Notes under the pieces: generated by a model
Told to the model about the DNA's origin: nothing
Seen by the model: only the letters and a program-made list of their open reading frames with translations
Databases searched by the model: none
Translations under genes and position numbers: made by a program
Assembly: GCA_028723425.1 (NCBI GenBank)
Contig: JAQYEZ010000003.1
Span: 1 to 64,000 of the forward strand
From: Peptoniphilaceae bacterium
GTDB taxonomy: Bacteria; Bacillota; Clostridia; Tissierellales; Peptoniphilaceae
Direction: 5' to 3'
DNA: 64,000 bases
In this document: positions 8,823 through 16,236 of the stretch, one piece after another
Layout: the number at the start of each line of letters is the position of its first letter
Numbering within the stretch: the first letter of the stretch is position 1

Positions 8823-9371
8823 ATGAACAATAAAAATACTAGGATGATTGTAGAAGCTGGTATTTGTATAGCACTTTCTACAATTTTAAGTTTTATCAAA
8901 TTATTTGAACTGCCTTTGGGTGGCTCTGTTACTCTTGCGGCAAGACTTCCTTTGGTTATCTTTGCTATAAGATGGGGTTTTAAGAAGGGGATAGTTGCTG
9001 GTGCAATCTTTGGCTTAGTGCAAATTGCCCTAGGTGGTTATGTAATTCATCCTGTTCAAGGATTTTTGGATTATGTAGTTTCTTATGGCTTTATGGGACT
9101 AAGTGGCATAAGATTTAGCAAGAATTTTTCCAAAACTACCTTCATACCATCAGTTATTCTTGCCTACCTATTTTCAGGTGCAGCTAATGTATTAAGTGGA
9201 ATGATTTATTTTTATGATATGACTACCGCTGTAAAATATGGCTTTCATTCTTTCTTAGTCTACAATCTAGCCTATAACTATTCATTTTTAGTTTTGGATT
9301 GTGCTATACTCTTGTTAATCCTTGTTTTAACCTTTGATAGGCTAAAAAATCTGTATAGCTTGCAAGCATAA
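8823..9371 (+). CDS. thiT: ECF transporter S component, thiamine-specific (ThiT)
   Basis: Membrane substrate-binding subunit for thiamine that works with a shared EcfAA'T energising module. About six hydrophobic segments are visible, and the motif YVIHPVQGFLDYVVSY with its conserved aromatic residues is characteristic of ThiT. The ATG at 8823 is chosen because AAGAAAGGA lies just upstream; the track start (GTG at 8796) would translate that ribosome site. This gives 182 residues, normal for ThiT. It is a single-gene unit ending at a shared terminator. Confidence 0.92.
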   Translation: MNNKNTRMIVEAGICIALSTILSFIKLFELPLGGSVTLAARLPLVIFAIRWGFKKGIVAGAIFGLVQIALGGYVIHPVQGFLDYVVSYGFMGLSGIRFSKNFSKTTFIPSVILAYLFSGAANVLSGMIYFYDMTTAVKYGFHSFLVYNLAYNYSFLVLDCAILLLILVLTFDRLKNLYSLQA

Positions 9372-9377
9372 AAAATA

Positions 9378-9417
9378 AAAGCTGCTACAAAGATTTTTAT
9401 AATCCTGTAACAGCTTT
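9378..9417. terminator. Bidirectional terminator between thiT and manA
   Basis: AAAGCTGCTACA (9378-9389) pairs with TGTAACAGCTTT (9406-9417) with an inner GATT/AATC stem, then T8 on the plus strand and A/T-rich sequence on the other side. It serves two convergent genes. Confidence 0.88.
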
Positions 9418-9420
9418 TTT

Positions 9421-10356
9421 TTACTTAGAATTTGATTCTACAAGGCTTACCTTTCCTTCTATTTCAAAATTGTCGACCAAATTAGTTAGGATAAAGAAAT
9501 CTCCTTTTTTTATAGGATATCTTTCTTCTCCAAGAATTAATTCACCTTTTCCTTCTGTCACAGCTTCCAAAAGATATGGTTTTTCTCTTTTAAAGGAGGT
9601 CTTATCCTTTATTTCAAATTTTCTAACTTCAAAATATTGGTTTGATAGAAGATCTGTTCTTATATAAGTTTCATATTCTTTTTTTTCTGGCTTATTTTCT
9701 ACAAGTTCTGTTTTTATAGACCTTTTGGACTCTTCCAGGTGCAAATCCCTTAAATTTCCCTGATCATCTTTTCTATCATAGTCATAAAGTCTATAGGTAA
9801 TATCTGAAGCTTGTTGAATTTCCAAAACCAAAGACCCTTTTTTTATAGCATGAACCGTACCTGCTGGCACATAGAAAAAATCATCTTTTTGAGAGTTGAC
9901 TTCCCTCAATAAATCATCCCATCTTTTTTCATCTATTAATTTTATAGCCTCATTTTTATCATTTACTTTTAAACCATAGATTATGGAGGAAGGCTCATCA
10001 TTTAGCATATACCAGCATTCGGTTTTACCCAAAGAATTTTCATATTTTTGTGCAAGCCTATCATCAGGATGAACTTGGATAGATAAGTCATCATTAGCAT
10101 CTATTAATTTTATTAAAAGAGGAAAAGAAGCTTTGTCTTCTTTACCAAAAAGTTCTTTATGGTCTTTGTAAATATCTTTTAAATTTTGACCTTTAAAAGA
10201 ACCATTTATTATCTCTGATTCTAAATCATCCATACCCGAAATAGCCCAATATTCTCCAACCTTATTTGAAGGCAAGTCATAGCCAAAATTCTTTAGTCTA
10301 TCTCCACCCCAAATTTTTTCTACAAATTTTCCCTTTAAAAATAAAACTTTTTCCAT
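9421..10356 (-). CDS. manA: Class I mannose-6-phosphate isomerase
   Basis: Zinc enzyme interconverting mannose 6-phosphate and fructose 6-phosphate. Metal-site signatures are LSIQVHPDD (about 92-100), KTECWYML (about 111) and VPAGTVHAIKKG (about 164). At 311 residues it is the short Firmicutes ManA/Pmi form. It stands alone on the minus strand; no clear promoter is visible in the ~190 bases upstream. The orphan mannose-family PTS IIB at 60.4 kb could supply its substrate, but that link is only inferred. Confidence 0.94.
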   Translation of the reverse strand: MEKVLFLKGKFVEKIWGGDRLKNFGYDLPSNKVGEYWAISGMDDLESEIINGSFKGQNLKDIYKDHKELFGKEDKASFPLLIKLIDANDDLSIQVHPDDRLAQKYENSLGKTECWYMLNDEPSSIIYGLKVNDKNEAIKLIDEKRWDDLLREVNSQKDDFFYVPAGTVHAIKKGSLVLEIQQASDITYRLYDYDRKDDQGNLRDLHLEESKRSIKTELVENKPEKKEYETYIRTDLLSNQYFEVRKFEIKDKTSFKREKPYLLEAVTEGKGELILGEERYPIKKGDFFILTNLVDNFEIEGKVSLVESNSK

Positions 10357-10500
10357 AAAACTCCTTTACCAAATCTAATCTTTTTTTCCTAGTAGGATAT
10401 AGGTTTTTCTATACAATAAGAACAAAACTTATATAAGAAAACCATATAATCATATCTAAACTATACCCTTATCGGGAAATTTTAAGAAAAAGCTTAAAAA

Positions 10501-10538
10501 AAGACTCTTAGAAGATATTAGTAACTTCTAAAAGTCTT
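10501..10538 (-). terminator. Terminator of the GntR-ABC operon
   Basis: AAGACT-C-TTAGAAG (10501-10514) pairs with CTTCTAA-A-AGTCTT (10525-10538). On the minus strand the hairpin is followed by TTTTTTTAAGC. It lies 8 bases beyond the permease stop codon. Confidence 0.85.
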
Positions 10539-10545
10539 ATAATTA

Positions 10546-11346
10546 TTAGCCAATTGATAATTTATTTTTTTGTAGGTAGATAGAAAAGATAGCATATATA
10601 GCTGCTATAAGAATATTAGCTCCTATTGTTACATAAAACATTGCTCTTTTAAGTTTTAATAATGGATTGCTAATTTCTAAAGAATTAACATTTAGCATTT
10701 CTTCTATATATTTACCTATATCAGGCATTATATATACAGTTAGGGCAAATAGTATTTGTAATATAATAGTCAACATTATAAACATAAGTATAGGACCAAA
10801 GACGCCCATAGATTTAAAGGCTTTTTGTGTGCCCAAGTTTATACAAAAGATTATTTTGTAGATAAAAGATATAAGAGCACTTAACAAGACAATTATAATT
10901 TTTATCCAATCAGATAAACTTATTTGGCTTAAAGATCTTGTTAATGCCTTAAATAAATCATCCAATTCATTGATTGAAATACTTCCTGAAGCAAGAAGAA
11001 TTATCCCAAAATCTAGAAACATTACCAAAAATATAATTAGGAAAGTTACAAGGTAGGAAAAAAACCTTGACCAAATATTAGCGGCTGGACCTATAGGCAA
11101 TGATTGGTAAAATATAGATTCTCTACCAAAAAATCTTTGATAATCAATATACATTACTATAAGGGCTGAAAGTCCAATTCCTAGAAAAAGTAGCAATAAT
11201 GATATGCCTGAACCTACTTCAGTTAGGGCATTGTCCACTCTTCTATTTAATAGAATAAAGCCTGCCGATAAAACCAGCGGTATTAGCAAAATCCATGATA
11301 AAGCTTTTAAATTTCCCTTAGTTTGCAATTTAAATAGTTTGCCCAT
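10546..11346 (-). CDS. ABC transporter permease of a GntR/YtrA-type module
   Basis: An integral membrane protein of 266 residues with about six hydrophobic segments (for example LLIPLVLSAGFILL, LFLGIGLSALIVMYI, ILIAAIYAIFSIYL). No enzymatic motif is present. It overlaps the upstream ATP-binding gene by one base and has its own GAGGAGG ribosome site, so the two form an exporter-like pair. Modules with a YtrA-type GntR regulator usually respond to cell-envelope stress or antimicrobial peptides; that role is family knowledge, not shown here. Confidence 0.75.
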   Translation of the reverse strand: MGKLFKLQTKGNLKALSWILLIPLVLSAGFILLNRRVDNALTEVGSGISLLLLFLGIGLSALIVMYIDYQRFFGRESIFYQSLPIGPAANIWSRFFSYLVTFLIIFLVMFLDFGIILLASGSISINELDDLFKALTRSLSQISLSDWIKIIIVLLSALISFIYKIIFCINLGTQKAFKSMGVFGPILMFIMLTIILQILFALTVYIMPDIGKYIEEMLNVNSLEISNPLLKLKRAMFYVTIGANILIAAIYAIFSIYLQKNKLSIG

Positions 11347-12029
11347 TAGAATACCTCCTCAAAATATTCTTCTATGCCCATATTGTTTTCTTTTCTTAAA
11401 TCATCGACTTTTTTGTTCAAAAATACTTTTCCATTGCTAATAAAAACTGCCCTATCAAGCATTGGCTCTATTTGATTAATCATATGAGTCGAAATTATCA
11501 TTAGTCCATTTTCATCATAATTATCCAGAATTACTTGAAGAATTTTCTTCCTAGCAGATGGATCTACTCCTGCCATAGGCTCATCCAAAAGATAAACTTT
11601 TGCCTCTCTTGAAAGTGTTAGGGCTATTTGTACCTTATCCTTCATACCCTTGGACATTTCTTTGAGTTTCATATCAAGATTTAGACCAAATTCTCTTATC
11701 ATTTTTATAAATTTTTCTTTTTTAAAATCTTGGAAAAACTCCTCATAAAGTCTTGATAAATCAATTAACTTGTACTTATCATTAAAAGGTATATGGTCGG
11801 GTTGGTAGGAAACAAAAAATTTGCTTTCCCAGGAAGGTTTAAGATGATTTATGCTAACCTCACCCTTATAGCTCATTTCAAGACCTGCCAATATTCTTAA
11901 TAGAGTTGTCTTTCCTGACCCGTTAGGTCCTACTAGACCAACTATTTGCCCATCATCAAGCTTTAAAGAAAAATCATTTAAAACTTTATTTGACTTATAA
12001 CTTATGTTTAAGTTTTCTATGTTAATCAT
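11346..12029 (-). CDS. ABC transporter ATP-binding protein
   Basis: Cytosolic ATPase subunit driving the adjacent permease. Walker A is GLVGPNGSGKTTLL (about 31-44), the signature region is degenerate (EMSKGMKDKVQIAL), Walker B is VYLLDEPMAGVD and the H-loop is IISTHM. The signature lacks the usual LSGGQ but keeps SKGM, as is common in YtrB/BcrA-type exporters. It overlaps gntR by 8 bases and the permease by one base. Confidence 0.9.
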   Translation of the reverse strand: MINIENLNISYKSNKVLNDFSLKLDDGQIVGLVGPNGSGKTTLLRILAGLEMSYKGEVSINHLKPSWESKFFVSYQPDHIPFNDKYKLIDLSRLYEEFFQDFKKEKFIKMIREFGLNLDMKLKEMSKGMKDKVQIALTLSREAKVYLLDEPMAGVDPSARKKILQVILDNYDENGLMIISTHMINQIEPMLDRAVFISNGKVFLNKKVDDLRKENNMGIEEYFEEVF

Positions 12030-12387
12030 CTACTTCCTCCCAATATTTGCCTAGTTTTTCTAGGGCCTCATTTTTTCCTATTTCTAATGCTTGTGATTTT
12101 TCTATAAATTCGTCACATGCTTGATCAAAGGCCTTATCTTTTAACTTATTGATTAAATTCTTATCCTCTGTTACAAATCTGCCCATAGTTCTCATACTTT
12201 CACAAAGTCCTTCTCTTTCTAATTCTTGGAGGGCTCTTTGAACTGTATTAGGATTTACCTGATAGCTTTTTGCTAAGTTTCTTACAGAGTCAATCTTTTG
12301 ACCACTCTTCCATTTTCCACTTGATATTTTTACCTTAAAATCATCTAGTAATTGAAGATATATAGGTCTATCATCATCAAATTCCAC
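12022..12387 (-). CDS. GntR-family regulator, YtrA subfamily
   Basis: Short winged-helix repressor of 121 residues. The DNA-binding domain is at residues 1-75 (PIYLQLLDDFKVKISSGKW, then NTVQRALQELEREGL as recognition region). A short helical dimerisation tail takes the place of a large ligand domain, which defines the YtrA group. The start is GTG with a strong AAGGTGGTGAT ribosome site. It is the first gene of the operon it presumably represses; a palindrome overlaps its promoter. Confidence 0.9.
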   Translation of the reverse strand: MEFDDDRPIYLQLLDDFKVKISSGKWKSGQKIDSVRNLAKSYQVNPNTVQRALQELEREGLCESMRTMGRFVTEDKNLINKLKDKAFDQACDEFIEKSQALEIGKNEALEKLGKYWEEVDD

Positions 12388-12433
12388 ACTATCACCACCT
12401 TATGTATGATTGTATTATTGTACCGCTTCCTTA

Positions 12434-12450
12434 ATACAATAATATTGTAT
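12434..12450. promoter_or_regulatory. Palindromic operator overlapping the gntR promoter
   Basis: ATACAAT-AAT-ATTGTAT is a perfect 7+7 inverted repeat. On the minus strand it covers the -10 (TACAAT) of a promoter whose -35 (TTGCAA) lies 17 bases upstream. A related sequence with TACAAT half-sites follows at about 12403-12422. Autorepression by the adjacent GntR protein is the natural reading. Confidence 0.6.
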
Positions 12451-12515
12451 ACCAAGTTTTTAATTTTTGCAAATTTTTTTATAAAAAAATCTCACTTGGA
12501 AACTTCCTTGTGAGA

Positions 12516-12854
12516 TTAATCATCTTTCTTTATATTTTCAGTTTTTATATAGCCTCTGTTGCCATTATAATTTACAAATACATAGCCATCTTCTGCTTCC
12601 ATAACGATTTTTACATAGGAATCTTCTTCAAGCTTATCAAAACTTGTTGAATCATCTTTATCGCTATACATAAGTGTATCTTTTTTTACAGGATAGATGC
12701 CGTCAATTTGCAACTTTTCTTCTTTATCATTTTTTCTTTGTTCAAATGAAACTTGGCTTAGTTCTATATTCTTTTTTTGGTAAGGCTCACTTTTAGTCCT
12801 AGAACAAGAACTTAAAAGAAGGACTAAAGATAGGATAATTAACTTATCTATAAT
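12516..12854 (-). CDS. Small SH3-like lipoprotein with a non-canonical start
   Basis: The ORF track gives only the last 65 codons from an internal TTG. Reading upstream in frame adds 47 codons that encode a clear lipoprotein signal, DKLIILSLVLLLSSC, with the lipid-accepting cysteine at about residue 17. A charged linker and a C-terminal SH3-like domain follow (YVKIVMEAEDGYVFVNYNGNRGYI). No ATG, GTG or TTG exists before the signal. The possible starts are ATT (12854) or ATA (12851), placed 6 or 9 bases after AGGGG of an extended ribosome site (AGGGGTGATCT). The frame overlaps the end of the upstream ATPase gene. Probably an outer-face surface protein of the exopolysaccharide operon. Confidence 0.7.
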   Translation of the reverse strand: MIDKLIILSLVLLLSSCSRTKSEPYQKKNIELSQVSFEQRKNDKEEKLQIDGIYPVKKDTLMYSDKDDSTSFDKLEEDSYVKIVMEAEDGYVFVNYNGNRGYIKTENIKKDD

Positions 12855-13374
12855 AGATCACCCCTAAAAATTCAAAGCCCAATTTTTTTATTTCTTTTAC
12901 AGCAAGCTTTAGGTCTTTTTTATAAGTTTTACCTTCTTTTACTACAAGAATTTTCCCATCTTCTATATCCTTTGTAAAGTAGGCTTGTGAATAGTCCAAA
13001 GATTTTTCGTTTATTATTATTATGTCATAATCATCCCTTGCTTTATTTATAAGGTCTAAAAAGTCTTTGTTTTCCAAAAAAATATCTACATCATCAGACT
13101 TGGTAAAATTTAGCCTTGCTATATTTTCATCCATCAAAAATTTTCCGTCCTTATTTAAAAGATCATTTATATTTGCAAATTCCTTTTGATTTAAAGTATC
13201 ATTGTCCAAATCTATTAATAGTACTTTTTTGACTTTTGCCATAGTTTTGGCAAGCTCCATTGCAATTTGAGAAGTCTTGCAATTATTTACAGATGTTATT
13301 CCAATAACCCCTTTTGGAATTTGCGAAGATATTTTGGCAAATATTTTTCTATATTGGTCTATATTATTTTTCAT
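12844..13374 (-). CDS. Degenerate CpsD/YveL-like P-loop ATPase
   Basis: It resembles the cytosolic tyrosine-kinase partner of Wzz/CpsC proteins but is worn down. In the Walker A position it has SVNNCKTSQIAMELA, which keeps the lysine but lacks GxGKST. Walker A' is intact in form (VLLIDLDND), Walker B is altered (YDIIIINEKS), and there is no C-terminal tyrosine cluster. It is short, at 176 residues. Position directly behind a Wzz-like gene supports the relationship. I choose the ATG at 13374 (the track start is TTG); it overlaps the wzz-like end. It is more likely a structural or regulatory partner than an active kinase. Confidence 0.7.
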   Translation of the reverse strand: MKNNIDQYRKIFAKISSQIPKGVIGITSVNNCKTSQIAMELAKTMAKVKKVLLIDLDNDTLNQKEFANINDLLNKDGKFLMDENIARLNFTKSDDVDIFLENKDFLDLINKARDDYDIIIINEKSLDYSQAYFTKDIEDGKILVVKEGKTYKKDLKLAVKEIKKLGFEFLGVIYYR

Positions 13375-14017
13375 CAATAACTCCTAAAACTTCTATTCCC
13401 ATATCTCTTATATAGGCTTCATCTTTTATCTTTTGGCTAGTTACTTCTCTTAGGCATACAAAAAGTAATGATAGGAAAAATCCTAGAATAAGACCAAGGC
13501 TTGCAAACTTGATGGTGTCTTTTTTGCTATCATTTCTTACGCTAACATCTTGAAGATAGGCTAGATTGTCAGTTTTTAGATATTTGTTCACATAAAGCTT
13601 AAATTGCTCACAAATTTCCTTTAAACTATCTGAAGCCTTATCTTGGTTATCACTTGAAAGTTCAAAACTAATTATACCTGCTTGGGCAGTTACTTCACTT
13701 TTTAGGCTTGATTTTAACTGACTAGGGCTTGTATTTTTTAAATCAAGTTCTTTAATAGTGTTTTTATAAATATCTTCAGATGATAAAATTTGTGAATATA
13801 TATTGGCTAATTTTTCATTTAAGAGCAACTTGTTATAAGAGATTTTCTCATCATCGTTACCGACAATTATCATAACGGTTTGGGCAGTATACTCTTCAGT
13901 TTTAATATATTTACCATAAATTCCACCTAGTAGTCCTAATATTAGGGTAAGGGATATGATAAGGATAAGATTTCTTCTTATAGCTTTAAAAAGCTCATAT
14001 GTCGTGATTTTCTCCAT
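13364..14017 (-). CDS. Wzz/CpsC-type polysaccharide co-polymerase
   Basis: Membrane protein controlling polysaccharide chain length or export. TM1 is at about residues 15-35 (LILIISLTLILGLLGGIYG), an extracellular domain of ~130 residues follows, and TM2 is at about 167-187 (LGLILGFFLSLLFVCL). A short cytosolic tail would contact the ATPase. The 217-residue length matches the Gram-positive CpsC/YveK form. It has a strong AAGGAGGAAAA ribosome site, overlaps the next gene, and lies 10 bases after the EpsG-like gene. Confidence 0.85.
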   Translation of the reverse strand: MEKITTYELFKAIRRNLILIISLTLILGLLGGIYGKYIKTEEYTAQTVMIIVGNDDEKISYNKLLLNEKLANIYSQILSSEDIYKNTIKELDLKNTSPSQLKSSLKSEVTAQAGIISFELSSDNQDKASDSLKEICEQFKLYVNKYLKTDNLAYLQDVSVRNDSKKDTIKFASLGLILGFFLSLLFVCLREVTSQKIKDEAYIRDMGIEVLGVIDEK

Positions 14018-14027
14018 TTTTCCTCCT

Positions 14028-15149
14028 TTAATTTGTAAGTGATGTTATAGCATTTAGATTTGTAAAGAAAAAATCATAAGCTGGCGCTTCTATCAATAAG
14101 TATATAAAATATGGTATGACAAAAAGCAATATGGATAAGCCTATTAAAAAAGCACCCAGCCTATCTATTTTTCTAATATCCTTTATTACCATAGGTATAT
14201 AAAGCATTTGAAGGATTGAGAAAAATGTTGCAAATCTAAAGGCTATGGCTGTTGATGATCTAAATAGTAGATAGACTACTAGGCTAAACCAAATAGCTTT
14301 TATTGAAGTATCTTCTATGCTTAGCTTTTTTATATTTGTCTTATTATAGTACATAAGGCTAGTTAAAAAAAGCAAAAAAGCAAAGACTATCCTAGGATCC
14401 ATAAAAGACATGGATGAGGCAAATCTTCCTTCAAAAGTATAGCTTATAATTTTTAGTCCCATTCTACCAAGTCCCATAGCTGTAAGTAGTTTTGACAAAA
14501 TACTTAGCATAAGTTTTGAAAAAACAGATATAATAAAAGCTAGCCCCACAGTAAAGATCTTAAAAGCCCTACCTAAGTCAAAGTGCATAAGTAGCAAAAA
14601 TGGCCCTAGTATTACAGAAGAGCTATGGAATGATAGGGCAAGGATAAAAAATAGAAAACTTAAAAGGTAATTTCTTTTAGAGTTTTGATAAATTGCCATA
14701 AAACCAAGACCTATAGCTGTTGCACTCCTTGAAGTTTGCATATCAAATTGAATGAAAATTGGCAAAAATATAAGGACTGACAAGAAAGGATTTACACTTT
14801 CCTTGGCCGTTATATAAAAGGTTGGTAGGATTGAAAGTAAATTCATCAAAACTATAACCCACTGCCTAGAAATTCCCAAGCTATTGATAAAATATGAAAT
14901 AAGCCTAAAAGAAAATTCTACAGGATAGGAAAAATTAAAGACCTTTGACATATCGGTGCCTATATCTCTTGTAAACCAAAGGTAATTATAATAATCTCCA
15001 TCGCCAGACCCTCTTAGGGCTGCAAAGACAAACATTATTAAAAACATCAGTCCTAAACTTATTTTTTTTTGTTTTTCTTTTGAAAAGTCCAAGCAAGAAT
15101 TGATTATAAAAAGGATTATTTCAACACTTGCAAAAATAAAAAAACCCAT
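14028..15149 (-). CDS. EpsG/Wzy-like polysaccharide polymerase
   Basis: A polytopic membrane protein of 373 residues with roughly ten hydrophobic segments. The EpsG-family pattern RGSGDGDYYNYLWF follows the second segment, with STSRSATAIG-like residues (QTSRSATAIGLGF) and a HSSSVILGP motif in the middle. Such proteins polymerise lipid-linked sugar repeats outside the membrane. No glycosyltransferase or flippase lies beside it, so repeat units must be made elsewhere. It is the first gene of the four-gene operon with a TATAAT box just upstream. Confidence 0.8.
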   Translation of the reverse strand: MGFFIFASVEIILFIINSCLDFSKEKQKKISLGLMFLIMFVFAALRGSGDGDYYNYLWFTRDIGTDMSKVFNFSYPVEFSFRLISYFINSLGISRQWVIVLMNLLSILPTFYITAKESVNPFLSVLIFLPIFIQFDMQTSRSATAIGLGFMAIYQNSKRNYLLSFLFFILALSFHSSSVILGPFLLLMHFDLGRAFKIFTVGLAFIISVFSKLMLSILSKLLTAMGLGRMGLKIISYTFEGRFASSMSFMDPRIVFAFLLFLTSLMYYNKTNIKKLSIEDTSIKAIWFSLVVYLLFRSSTAIAFRFATFFSILQMLYIPMVIKDIRKIDRLGAFLIGLSILLFVIPYFIYLLIEAPAYDFFFTNLNAITSLTN

Positions 15150-15164
15150 ATTTTCTCCTTTTGT

Positions 15165-15195
15165 ATATTATAGCATAGGAGATTTAATTTTTGAA
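15165..15195 (-). promoter_or_regulatory. Promoter of the epsG-like operon
   Basis: On the minus strand TTCAAA is followed after 17 bases by TATAAT, about 20 bases before the epsG-like ATG and just upstream of its AAAAGGAG ribosome site. Only the -10 matches consensus well. Confidence 0.5.
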
Positions 15196-15263
15196 AAAAT
15201 GATTTTTTTACAAAACTTTTACAAAGCCTTTCTTTAACTTTTACTATAAACAGCTATTATATT

Positions 15264-15400
15264 TTTAGGCTAGATTAAGTGATATTTCTTAATAAGCCTA
15301 GCCCTTGTATTCATAGCCCTCTATTAATATCTTATAATTCAGATAGCTGAATTATAAATTCTATCTCTGGTCGTCTTTGGACGACTCTTTTCTTTTTAAG
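15264..15400 (+). ncRNA. Possible small structured RNA (three hairpins)
   Basis: This 350-base intergenic region has no ORF but three hairpins in a row. The first is AGGCT-AGA-TTAAG paired with CTTAA-TA-AGCCT (about 15267-15301). The second is a perfect TTATAATTCAG-ATAG-CTGAATTATAA (15332-15357). The third is GTCGTC-TTTG-GACGAC (15370-15385), followed by TCTTTTCTTTTT like an intrinsic terminator. A weak promoter (TTTAAC, 16 bases, TATTAT at 15255-15260) lies just upstream. It does not match T-box, SAM, TPP, purine or Moco riboswitch patterns that I know. It could instead be a pair of terminators. Confidence 0.4.
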
Positions 15401-15411
15401 AAATTATAAAT

Positions 15412-15429
15412 AAAGCAAACATTTGCTTT
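15412..15429. promoter_or_regulatory. Inverted repeat upstream of the FCD GntR gene
   Basis: AAAGCAAA-CA-TTTGCTTT is a perfect 8+8 inverted repeat about 30 bases upstream of a TATAAT box (15460-15465). It could be an autoregulatory operator for the GntR protein, though a short terminator is also possible. Confidence 0.4.
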
Positions 15430-15503
15430 AAAAATCTTCTAATAGCTTAGCCTATATGTTATAATTAAGAATATGACATAAAGGAAGTGACTTAGTAAAT
15501 ATT

Positions 15504-16190
15504 ATGACAAATGTTAATTCAGAAATAGTCAAAGATAATAAAATAAAGAGAGTCTTCATAAAAGATGAAGCTTACGATAGATTAAATACACTTATAGTTA
15601 CAGGAGTCCTTGCTCCAATGACAAAGATTAGAGTATCCGATTTATCAGAACAACTTGGCATATCAAGGACACCCTTGAGAGAGGCGATATTGAGACTTGA
15701 AAATGACGGCTTGATAATTTCAAAAGCCAATAGATGGACCATGGTTGCTCCTATAAATATTAACGATGCCCTAAAGATTTATCCTATTATATCAGCCTTG
15801 GAATGCTTAGCTTTAAAAGAAGCTTTTGACAAACTTACAGATTCTGATATAAAAGAATTGGAAAAAATAAACGAAAATATTAATAGCATCAATGCAAAAA
15901 ATAATCTTTTGGAAAAGATACAAGCTGATAATGCTTTCCACAAAAAAATAATAGATAGTTCTGGCAATGATGAGATTTTCCCTATTATAAAAAATCTTAA
16001 AAGAAAAGTTCAAAGGATGGAAATTTTCTATTACGATGAGATTCAAGGCTACTCAAAGACCTATGATTCCCACAAAAATATAATAAAGTACATAAAAAAT
16101 GGAGATTTAGACAACAGTTTAAAGGCACTTAATAAAAATTGGGAGGATACTTTAGAAATCTTCCACAGGATAAGCCAAAACCAAGAGTAA
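15504..16190 (+). CDS. GntR-family regulator, FadR/FCD subfamily
   Basis: Transcription factor with an N-terminal winged helix (~20-85; VSDLSEQLGISRTPLREAILRLENDGLI) and an all-helical FCD ligand domain (~95-220). The FCD metal or ligand residues include DNAFHKKIIDSSGN and a later SHKNIIKYI. At 228 residues it is normal. The purine-ring aggregate beside it suggests it may respond to a purine or amino-acid metabolite, but the sequence does not show the ligand. The ribosome site AAGGAAGTGA lies unusually far (about 16 bases) from the ATG; no better start exists. Confidence 0.88.
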   Translation: MTNVNSEIVKDNKIKRVFIKDEAYDRLNTLIVTGVLAPMTKIRVSDLSEQLGISRTPLREAILRLENDGLIISKANRWTMVAPININDALKIYPIISALECLALKEAFDKLTDSDIKELEKINENINSINAKNNLLEKIQADNAFHKKIIDSSGNDEIFPIIKNLKRKVQRMEIFYYDEIQGYSKTYDSHKNIIKYIKNGDLDNSLKALNKNWEDTLEIFHRISQNQE

Positions 16191-16195
16191 AGAAG

Positions 16196-16232
16196 AAAAA
16201 GACTTAAGCAAAAATTATGCAAAAGTCTTTTT
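16196..16232 (+). terminator. Terminator of the FCD gntR gene
   Basis: AAAAAGACTT (16196-16205) pairs with AAGTCTTTTT (16223-16232) followed by more T residues. It lies between convergent genes and can also serve the minus-strand operon ending at 16237. Confidence 0.8.
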
Positions 16233-16236
16233 TTAT

